Shown here: positions 8,978-14,330 of the stretch, piece by piece
How the letters are laid out: each line of letters begins with the position of its first letter
How positions within the stretch are numbered: the stretch's first letter is position 1
Assembly: GCA_027011835.1 (NCBI GenBank)
Contig: JALUZN010000059.1
Span: 1 to 40,508, forward strand
Origin: Draconibacterium sp.
GTDB taxonomy: Bacteria; Bacteroidota; Bacteroidia; Bacteroidales; Prolixibacteraceae
Direction: 5' to 3'
DNA: 40,508 bases
The notes under the pieces: model-generated
What the model was told of the DNA's origin: nothing
Seen by the model: only the letters and a program-made list of their open reading frames with translations
Databases searched by the model: none
Position numbers and translations under genes: made by a program

Positions 8978-9865
8978 ATGAAACAACTACTAATCGTTTT
9001 GTCTATTGTTACCCTTTTTCAAATCAATGTATCGGCTCAAAAACAACCTGCATATTATTTGGTTGCTACTTCGCAGGGGACCATTGCCGATGCTAAAAGT
9101 TCTGTTATAACTGCTTTGCAAAGCTCGGGATTTAACGTTATTGGTCAATACAATCCGGCCAATTCGGAAAATCTTGCCGTTGTTTGTTATACGCACCCCG
9201 ACCTCGAAAAAATTGCCCTCGATTTTGCCGATCGTGGCGCGCTGGCAGCAGCTTTAAAGATAGGCTTTAAAAAAGAGGATAATTCGGTGAAAATAAGTAT
9301 GATTAATCCGATGTATCTTTTCTATGCCTATTTTGTTGAAGGGATTGATGTGCACGAAAAAGAGTTGCTTGCAATTTCGGAGAGTGCAAAAACCGCAATG
9401 AAAAAAGTGGGTAGCAATTTTACCCCTTTTGGTGGCGAACTCAGTAAAAAGGAGTTGCAAAACTACCATTATAAAATAATGATGCCCTATTTTGAAGATG
9501 CTGAGGAGTTAAAAGAGTTCGACTCGTTTGAGGCAGGATTAAAAACCATTCGAGAGAACTTAAATTCCGGAAAAGGAGACACTAAAAAGGTGTACGAACT
9601 AATTTATACCGATAAAAAAGTGGCTGTTTTTGGTGTTGCTCTTTTAAATACAGAGGAGGGCGAGCCCAAATTTCTTCCCATAATTGGCGACGAAAATGTT
9701 GCTGCCATGCCGTATGAAATTATCCTTCAAGGGAAAACTGCATCGATTTTGCCGGGGAAATACCGGTTGGCAATTAGCTGGCCCAACCTGTCGATGGGGA
9801 CTTTTATGAAGATTATGAATACACCGGGCGATATTGAAGATACCATGGAGGAGTTAACGGAATAA
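8978..9865 (+). CDS. Secreted DUF302-like protein
   Basis: A 295-residue protein with a signal peptide (MKQLLIVLSIVTLFQINVSA-Q). Residues 25-115 follow the DUF302 pattern: an N-terminal strand, the helix AKSSVITALQSSGFNVI, a central ACYTHP-like strand (VVCYTHPDLEKIA), then ALAAALKIGFKKEDNSVKIS and the closing MINP. The remaining 180 residues are not recognised. The resemblance is to the short DUF302 protein at 30459-30857, which keeps the same GF and INP landmarks. DUF302 proteins are of unknown function and sometimes sit with redox or metal genes. It stands alone between lysC (divergent) and the repeat zone. Confidence 0.55.
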   Translation: MKQLLIVLSIVTLFQINVSAQKQPAYYLVATSQGTIADAKSSVITALQSSGFNVIGQYNPANSENLAVVCYTHPDLEKIALDFADRGALAAALKIGFKKEDNSVKISMINPMYLFYAYFVEGIDVHEKELLAISESAKTAMKKVGSNFTPFGGELSKKELQNYHYKIMMPYFEDAEELKEFDSFEAGLKTIRENLNSGKGDTKKVYELIYTDKKVAVFGVALLNTEEGEPKFLPIIGDENVAAMPYEIILQGKTASILPGKYRLAISWPNLSMGTFMKIMNTPGDIEDTMEELTE

Positions 9866-9896
9866 AAGCGGGATTGCCGGGTGTTTAATTATTTCT

Positions 9897-10008
9897 TTTC
9901 TCGCAAAGCCGCAAAGTCGCTAAGGATTGATTTTAGTAAATTACAATAATTACCTCGTGTTTTGCAGGCCTCTGTTTGTGAGGTGTTTATAAAAACGTGC
10001 CGAACCAT
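9897..10008 (+). repeat. GCAAAGCCGC repeat, copy 1
   Basis: Starts TTTCTCGCAAAGCCGCAAAG and ends near CCGAACCAT. It matches 19048-19160 over about 112 bases, including the CTCTGTTT and TTTATAA landmarks in the second half. A third partial copy of the 5' end lies at 37231-37260. Both long copies lie just after the stop of a plus-strand gene. Confidence 0.7.
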
Positions 10009-10030
10009 TAACGTTTGAAATAAGGTTAAT

Positions 10031-10119
10031 AAGGTTGTTCTCGAATGGGAAGTGCAATAGCCACTATGGTTTCTTTATTGAAATAAGGTCTTTTACAAAC
10101 GGATAATGTAACCTCAAAC
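10031..10119. repeat. 90-base dispersed repeat, copy 1
   Basis: Begins AAGGTTGTTCTCGAATGGG and ends GATAATGTAACCTCAAACA. It is nearly the same as 10649-10739, with scattered substitutions. It immediately follows the GCAAAGCCGC repeat. No coding frame is shared by both copies, so it looks non-coding. Confidence 0.75.
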
Positions 10120-10303
10120 ATTTCTATGTCCGCCCAATAAAAGAGACGGCAAAGGATATTTTTACCTTGATTTCGCAGTGAGTGGCAAAAGATATTTCTA
10201 CAACAGTATATAAAACTCATGATTTTAGAATTGCTGATTTAAAAGTGCGAGTTACTCCAAAGGAATTGTTTTGCGAGAAACCGCATCACCCATTTTTTAC
10301 ACC

Positions 10304-10431
10304 ATGCTTTAGCTTGGTGGTGTGCAAGCTCCAGTTTTTTTTGGCTTTAGCCATTAATCTTCTTTTTCTAAACTTAATGGCTAAAGCCCAAAGCAGTTCA
10401 ATATATGCAACCACCAGACTAAAGTCTGGTG
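10304..10431. repeat. Cluster of nested palindromes
   Basis: Contains CACCAGACT-AA-AGTCTGGTG (10412-10431, a perfect 9-2-9). It also contains a 17-base inverted repeat (10341-10357 against 10374-10390, one mismatch) whose arms themselves carry GGCT-TT-AGCC. A degenerate copy of the CACCA palindrome lies near 10305-10325. The outer CACCA palindromes enclose the inner pair, as in two-armed REP elements. Confidence 0.65.
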
Positions 10432-10443
10432 TAATATTAAAAT

Positions 10444-10532
10444 CCGCCCCTTAAAAGGGACGGCAAAGAATATTTCTGCACCAATAATAAATCTGTAATT
10501 ATTTATCCTTTGCCGTTGGCTTTAGCCAACGG
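10444..10532. repeat. Composite two-hairpin repeat, copy B
   Basis: Hairpin 1 is CCGCCCCTT-AA-AAGGGACGG with one mismatch (10444-10463). Hairpin 2 is the perfect 9-2-9 palindrome CCGTTGGCT-TT-AGCCAACGG (10513-10532). The spacer keeps CAATAATAAATCTGTAATT, as in copy A at 193-289. A degenerate relative (GACGGCAAAGGATATTT) lies near 10145-10161. Confidence 0.75.
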
Positions 10533-10648
10533 TAACGGACATATTTGTTTTACACAAATTCTTTGGGGGAATGAAGGGAGAAGCTATTGTGAAGAAATGA
10601 TAAAAACCTTATTTTAGGTTTCAAAGCTTAGTAGCCTATTTTGTTAAC

Positions 10649-10739
10649 AAGGTTGTTCCCGAATGGGTATTACAACGGCCACTAAGAGGTTTCTTTATTG
10701 AAATAAGGTTTTTTACAAACGGATAATGTAAACTCAAAC
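10649..10739. repeat. 90-base dispersed repeat, copy 2
   Basis: Begins AAGGTTGTTCCCGAATGGG and ends GATAATGTAAACTCAAACT. Same orientation as copy 1 at 10031-10119, about 530 bases away, with the composite palindromes between them. Confidence 0.75.
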
Positions 10740-10806
10740 TGTATCTCCACAACTTTTTAAATTGTTCTCTTATCACTTTATTATCAAACAACTTTTTAAA
10801 CTTATC

Positions 10807-10869
10807 CATTGCTTCGCCTTCGTTCCTCGTTTTTGCAATGATGGGTCGCGTTGTGTCGTCATTGCGAGT
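10807..10869. repeat. CAGATTGCTTCG-family repeat, degenerate copy
   Basis: Carries ATTGCTTCGCCTTCGTTCCTC followed by GCAATGATGGG and GTCGTCATTGCGAG, the same order as in the full elements at 13279-13405 and 13747-13830, but with decayed ends. Confidence 0.65.
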
Positions 10870-11129
10870 GACCACCCAATTTATTTTGGGCATAGTGAGT
10901 CGATGACCGAAAGTTGAATTGATTGGTCATCATTCGGGTTGGTACAATATTTAAGGGCATTTAACCTTTTAGGTTGGCGGTTAAAACAAAGAGTATGGCC
11001 TCCGGTGGGGAAAAGTTGGTTTATTAAATTTTAAATGGCCCATCGACCTGAAAGTTGAATTGGATTAAAGTCTGCGCCGGGAAGCTGGAAGGAGATGATG
11101 TTGTTGAAAGAGTTAGACGTTGGATGAGT

Positions 11130-12047
11130 TTATTGCCGGGTTAGTTTTTCTAAAAAGAAGGTTACTACATCTTTTCCCGATGAATCGACAATGCCGATTT
11201 GGGGGGCATAAATAATGGCTTCGGCGCCCACCTTGGCTGCTTGCTCTTTTAGTGCTTTTGCATGCAGCGGATGATGATTTAGCTCGTCGGCGTTAGTTGG
11301 AAATCCTCCTCTTTTTTTATTAAAGACAAAAAAAGGAGCCGAGGTTTTTTTCATCTGGCACAACAGGTCGAGTTTTTTTCTTATGGCAGTTTCCTGTTTT
11401 AGATTCCGGTTTTCCACCTCTTTAAATCCAAAAGCGCGGGCAATTATTTTCTCTTCACTTTCGGTTATTTTGTCGGGTAGTTCTAAAAGACTGCTCCATT
11501 TATAAATGTCGTAAGTTGCTTGTGTTTCGAAAGCGCCGGCACAGGTTAATCGGGTCGATTCGCACAGAACGGGGTCGCTGTTTTGCGGGTCGGCCATATC
11601 GTCGTTAAATGCAAGCCACAGCGATGTTCCGGCTCCTGCCGACCCACCTGAACAGGCTACGCGGGTTTTGTCGATATTGTATTTTTTTGCATTGTAGCGA
11701 ATGTACTGCAAGCATCGTTTCGAGTCGTTAAAACTGGCTAATATTCCGTATGGCGCATCGTTTTGAAATCGGTAATTTATTAGTGCAACCGAAACACCTG
11801 CATCTAAAAACCGCACCAAATCTTCCGACGGATAATATTTCGATTTGTCGCCACCAACAAAGCCACCACCGTGAATGTAAATGACAAGCGGTGTTTGAGT
11901 TTCGGATTTTGCCAGCCAAATATCGAAGGTGTTTCGCGGGTGTGTGCCGTATTTTTCGTCGACATATGTTGCCCTGTCTCCAATCTGATTTATCGCCTCT
12001 GTTTTTTCTTTTGTATTGCTCACGTATATTAAAATGATATGGTGCAA
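11130..12047 (-). CDS. Alpha/beta hydrolase, esterase/lipase type
   Basis: A 305-residue hydrolase of the hormone-sensitive-lipase/carboxylesterase style. It has the oxyanion motif HGGG (59-62, in VIYIHGGGFVGGD) and the nucleophile elbow SGGSAG with S136. A candidate histidine is in the NHHPLHAKAL segment, and the acid is uncertain. There is no signal peptide, so it should be cytoplasmic. The start may instead be the GTG at 12023 (VSNTKEKTE), which removes eight unusual residues. Substrate unknown. It is isolated, flanked by repeat zones on both sides, so it is probably transcribed alone. Confidence 0.82.
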   Translation of the reverse strand: MHHIILIYVSNTKEKTEAINQIGDRATYVDEKYGTHPRNTFDIWLAKSETQTPLVIYIHGGGFVGGDKSKYYPSEDLVRFLDAGVSVALINYRFQNDAPYGILASFNDSKRCLQYIRYNAKKYNIDKTRVACSGGSAGAGTSLWLAFNDDMADPQNSDPVLCESTRLTCAGAFETQATYDIYKWSSLLELPDKITESEEKIIARAFGFKEVENRNLKQETAIRKKLDLLCQMKKTSAPFFVFNKKRGGFPTNADELNHHPLHAKALKEQAAKVGAEAIIYAPQIGIVDSSGKDVVTFFLEKLTRQ

Positions 12048-12116
12048 ATGTAAGATTATTTAGGGAGATTTATTTTTGTTTTTACTTTGACTTGTATGGC
12101 TTATTTCGGAATTCAA

Positions 12117-12345
12117 AGAATAATATTGAATATTGAATGTCGAATGATGAGGTTGTGTGTTGGGTGTTGATTATTGAGTGTTGAGTGTTTGCGTAGGTGT
12201 GTCTATGGCAGAATCTTGAATATCGAATCTTGAATGTCGAATGATGAGGTCGATGGAAAGATAAATCTGAAATCGGGATTCTGAAATCGAAATTCGAAAT
12301 TCAAAGAGTAATATTGAATATCGAATGTCGAATGATGTGAACATC
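12117..12345. repeat. GAAT-word tandem-like repeats
   Basis: Words of the form TTGAATATYGAATGTCGAATG occur near 12123-12150, 12211-12246 and 12309-12335, mixed with TGAGTGTTGAGTGTT and GAAATCGAAATTCGAAATTC. They look like slipped or recombined short words rather than one clean tandem array. Confidence 0.7.
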
Positions 12346-12370
12346 CCTAAATAAGGTTGCCATAAACCAC

Positions 12371-12483
12371 CGGCGCCTGCGTGAGGGATTGCAGCGGTTA
12401 CCCCACAGAACGCACCGCTTTTGGGCGGGGCGGGCGAGGAGTATGAGCGGAAAGCCCGACCCCGACGCAGGAGGGGGCACGCC
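12371..12483. repeat. G+C-rich branched element of unknown function
   Basis: An outer stem CCTGCGT (12376-12382) pairs with ACGCAGG (12465-12471). Inside it, AGCGGT (12393-12398) pairs with ACCGCT (12414-12419), and CGGGC (12431-12435) pairs with GCCCG (12454-12458). This gives a three-way layout. The motifs GTGAGGGATTG and GCGGAAAGCCCGACCC remind me of G+C-rich intergenic elements repeated in other Bacteroidota genomes, but that is from memory. It could be a structured RNA, a MITE-like repeat or a protein-binding site. Confidence 0.5.
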
Positions 12484-12497
12484 CAAAAAAAAAGTTA

Positions 12498-12896
12498 TTA
12501 GTTGGGAGCCAAAATGGTAAACGGATAAAATGGGAGGTTGCGTAAAATCCAGAATAAAATAACGATTGCGAGGATTATCCACGGGGTGCTTTTAAAATAG
12601 AATATGTTGGGTAGTTTGCTGTGAAACAGTTTGTTGAGCAGTGGGCGCGAGTAGTGGTAAATGAGTAGAAGTAGTGCCGGAATAAAAAGCGCATTGTTGC
12701 TGATAACTCCGGCAAAGTTGAGATGTAACAGGCTGTGTATGGCGCGCTGCGAGCCGCAACCGGGGCAGTGGTAGCCGGTTGTGGAATAGAAAATACATTT
12801 TGGGAAAAGTTGTTGCTCGGCAGGGTTTAGAAAGTAAAAAAGGGCCGCCAGCGCTGCTACAACGATGACCACCCCAATTTGTATGGTTCGTTTCAT
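12498..12896 (-). CDS. DUF2752 membrane protein
   Basis: A 132-residue inner-membrane protein with the DUF2752 hallmark CPGCGSQRA (C44 and C47) after a first membrane segment (about 6-23). Two more hydrophobic segments follow (about 67-85 and 105-122). The family's function is unknown; the CPxCG motif suggests metal or redox chemistry at the membrane (inference). It begins 3 bases after the CD225-family gene and is almost certainly cotranscribed with it, a pairing that recurs in Bacteroidota as far as I recall. Confidence 0.85.
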   Translation of the reverse strand: MKRTIQIGVVIVVAALAALFYFLNPAEQQLFPKCIFYSTTGYHCPGCGSQRAIHSLLHLNFAGVISNNALFIPALLLLIYHYSRPLLNKLFHSKLPNIFYFKSTPWIILAIVILFWILRNLPFYPFTILAPN

Positions 12897-12899
12897 TAA

Positions 12900-13214
12900 T
12901 TACATATTAATTCCGTTGGAGGCGAAATTTGCGAAAAATGCGGTAAAAGCGAAAACAAGTGCGGTAATTATAAGTATTGAAACACCGCTTATAGCTGCAA
13001 CAATTGCCCAGGTTTTTGCATTCCGGCTAGCCCGGCGGGCACCCTCTTTATCGCCCGATAACCACTTTGTGTTTACCGATGCTGCATAAATAATAGATAT
13101 TAAGCCAAAAAGCTGACAACATAGAATGGTGCTGATGATTGCAAAGGCCAAGTAGTTTGGTGGTGGAGTTTCTTGTTGCTGAAATTGTTGCGTTTGTGAA
13201 ATCTGTTCGTTCAT
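12900..13214 (-). CDS. CD225/dispanin-family membrane protein
   Basis: A 104-residue protein of the CD225/dispanin group, relatives of the interferon-induced transmembrane proteins. It has a Gln- and Pro-rich N-terminus (SQTQQFQQQETPPPNYL), a first hydrophobic segment with LCCQLFGLISIIYA, the conserved KWLSGDKEGARRASRNAKTW loop and a second hydrophobic segment. The bacterial role is unknown. It forms a two-gene unit with the DUF2752 gene downstream. Confidence 0.83.
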   Translation of the reverse strand: MNEQISQTQQFQQQETPPPNYLAFAIISTILCCQLFGLISIIYAASVNTKWLSGDKEGARRASRNAKTWAIVAAISGVSILIITALVFAFTAFFANFASNGINM

Positions 13215-13278
13215 TGTAAAAGTTTAACTTATTAGACTGCTTTGTTTTAGAATAATTACAAAAGTAGTGTTTTTTTTA

Positions 13279-13405
13279 CAGATTGCTTCGTCTTCGTTCC
13301 TCCGTCTCGCAATGACGGGGTAGACAGGGCTGTTTCTGTTCCTTAGTCTCGCAATGACGGGTTGCGTTTTGTCGTCATTGCGAGGAAGAATGACGAAGCA
13401 ATCTG
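13279..13405. repeat. CAGATTGCTTCG element with inverted ends, right of the GIY-YIG stop
   Basis: Ends are CAGATTGCTTCGTC (13279-13292) and its exact complement GACGAAGCAATCTG (13392-13405). The interior carries CTCGCAATGACGGG and GTCGTCATTGCGAGG. It stops 5 bases from the end of the GIY-YIG gene. Confidence 0.8.
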
Positions 13406-13410
13406 CAACT

Positions 13411-13704
13411 TTACAAAAACTCACCCGACAGGTCTTTCCAATCCGGATTTAGAGAATCAATCAATTGGTTTTTTTTCTTCCGGGAACCACCTTTTATCTG
13501 CTTCTCACGTGCAATTGCTTCTTCTATCGATGAGAACACTTCAAAATAAACTAATTTCGAAACATTGTATCTTGCGGTGAATCCCGAAGGATGAATCTTA
13601 TTCTTATGTTCATACAGTCTCTTTCTTAAATCGGAAGTTACACCTGTGTAGAGTACTGTATTGTTCTTGTTCGTTAAAATATAAATTGCCCCTCCTCGTT
13701 CCAT
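13411..13704 (-). CDS. GIY-YIG nuclease family protein
   Basis: A 97-residue single-domain GIY-YIG protein. The paired motifs are AIYILTN (6-12) and LYTGVTSDLRKRLYEHK (18-34), with the catalytic arginine candidate at R27 or R29 and the glutamate in EEAIAREKQIKG. This is the small UvrC-N/YhbQ-like class, common in Bacteroidota with no proven function. It stands between two inverted-end repeats (13279-13405 and 13747-13830) that share CAGATTGCTTCG termini, which suggests that gene and repeats are linked. The gene appears intact. Confidence 0.88.
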   Translation of the reverse strand: MERGGAIYILTNKNNTVLYTGVTSDLRKRLYEHKNKIHPSGFTARYNVSKLVYFEVFSSIEEAIAREKQIKGGSRKKKNQLIDSLNPDWKDLSGEFL

Positions 13705-13746
13705 AATTTTATTTTTGAATCGTTTTTATAATCATTTATTATTTTA

Positions 13747-13830
13747 CAGATTGCTTCGCCTTCGTACCTCGTCTCGCAATGACGTGCTACTCTTTGTCGT
13801 CATTGCGAGGAAGAATGACGAAGCAATCTG
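13747..13830. repeat. CAGATTGCTTCG element with inverted ends, left of the GIY-YIG start
   Basis: Ends are CAGATTGCTTCG (13747-13758) and CGAAGCAATCTG (13819-13830). The interior carries CTCGCAATGACG facing CGTCATTGCGAGG, so the whole 84 bases can fold into one long hairpin. It lies 43 bases from the GIY-YIG start. Confidence 0.8.
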
Positions 13831-14008
13831 TTGTTTTTAATGGTTGTGTTGAATTGAGGGGGTTGCAGTTCTGTTTTTACAGATTGCTTTGCCTTCGTTC
13901 CTCCGTCTCGCAATGACGGGGCAATCTGTTGTTTTAACAGTGGTGTTGAATTGGGGGTAGTGTAGTTCTGTTTAACAGATTGCTTCGCCTTCGTACCTGC
14001 CAATGACA
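13823..14008. repeat. Tandem duplication of about 99 bases
   Basis: The run from CAATCTGTTGTTTTTAATGG (13823) through TGTTGAATTG and AGTTCTGTTT to the next CAGATTGC is repeated from 13922 with small changes. Each unit contains one CAGATTGC/GCAATCTG pair or half of one. Confidence 0.7.
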
Positions 14009-14020
14009 GATTTAGAAAAA

Positions 14021-14169
14021 GACCCTGATCCGTCAACCGACGGACAGGGTGACGTCCTAAATTAGCATCAACGTTAATAAATTCCGTCATGCTGTCCGTC
14101 GGCCGACGGATCAGCATCTCTGTCATTATCTCATTATGCCCAATTAAAAAATTGGGTGAACTCTCGCAA
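14021..14169. repeat. Modular double hairpin, copy 1 (both cores of the CCGTCGG type)
   Basis: Hairpin 1: ACCCTG (14022-14027) faces CAGGGT (14045-14050), core ATCCGTCAACCGACGGA. Hairpin 2: ATGCTG (14089-14094) faces CAGCAT (14112-14117), core TCCGTCGGCCGACGGAT. It is followed by a tail shared with copy 2 at 24957-25100 (CTCATTATGCC, then GTGAACTCTCG). Confidence 0.78.
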
Positions 14170-14231
14170 TGACGGGGTAATCAATTTGCCTTCGTTCCTC
14201 CGTTTTGCAATGACGGGTTGGGTTGCAACAT

Positions 14232-14270
14232 AAAAAAAACAAAGGCTTCACTAAAAAAGTGAAACCCTTG
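14232..14270 (-). terminator. Intrinsic terminator of the E2-E1 operon
   Basis: On the minus strand, CAAGGGTTTCACT (14258-14270) and AGTGAAGCCTTTG (14240-14252) form a 13-base stem with two mismatches, followed by an uninterrupted run of eight T (14232-14239). It lies about 60 bases after the E1 stop. Confidence 0.8.
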
Positions 14271-14330
14271 TTAATACTAACTAAACGACTAAACTTATAC
14301 CAATTCAAAGTTAAATTGGTATTAAAAGCT

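Larger units (their letters stand above)
9866..11129. other. Gene-free repeat zone (1.26 kb)
   Basis: No convincing gene. The stretch holds several repeat families listed separately: the GCAAAGCCGC repeat, a duplicated 90-base element, palindromes, a two-hairpin repeat and a CAGATTGCTTCG-type remnant. A weaker direct repeat around GAAAGTTGAATTG occurs at 10909-10921 and 11051-11063. Short open frames here are made of these repeats. Confidence 0.75.
12048..12497. other. Gene-free stretch with word repeats and a G+C-rich element
   Basis: No gene. From about 12117 to 12345 short words such as GAATATTGAATGTCGAATG and GAATCTTGAATATCGAATC recur with slight changes. From 12371 to 12483 a G+C-rich branched element follows, unlike the surrounding A+T-rich DNA. 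It ends just after the stop of the DUF2752 gene on the minus strand. Confidence 0.75.
13705..14330. other. Gene-free repeat block (626 bases)
   Basis: Holds a full inverted-end element (13747-13830), a roughly 99-base tandem duplication, further CAGATTGC copies, one copy of the modular double hairpin (14021-14169) and the terminator of the dehydrogenase operon (14232-14270). No gene is supported; an open frame across 13800-14126 consists only of these repeats. Confidence 0.8.

Noticed and set aside
10636..10893. An 85-codon open frame on the minus strand
   Set aside because: It covers the 90-base repeat and the degenerate CAGATTGC repeat, and the other copy of the repeat is not open in the same frame.
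9866..11129. A decayed transposase
   Set aside because: No frame or motif of a known transposase was found, only non-coding repeats.
12117..12345. A replication origin or iteron array
   Set aside because: The words are irregular and no replication initiator gene or DnaA-box cluster is near.
13800..14126. A 108-codon open frame on the minus strand
   Set aside because: It is composed of CAGATTGC repeats and the modular hairpin; the repeated GTKAKQSVK-type peptide mirrors the tandem duplication.
13279..14215. A CRISPR array
   Set aside because: Repeats vary in length and orientation, spacers are not uniform, and there are no cas genes.
14299..14320. Hairpin ACCAATT...AATTGGT just after the E1 stop, as terminator
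   Set aside because: No T-run follows on the minus strand; the structure at 14232-14270 is much better.
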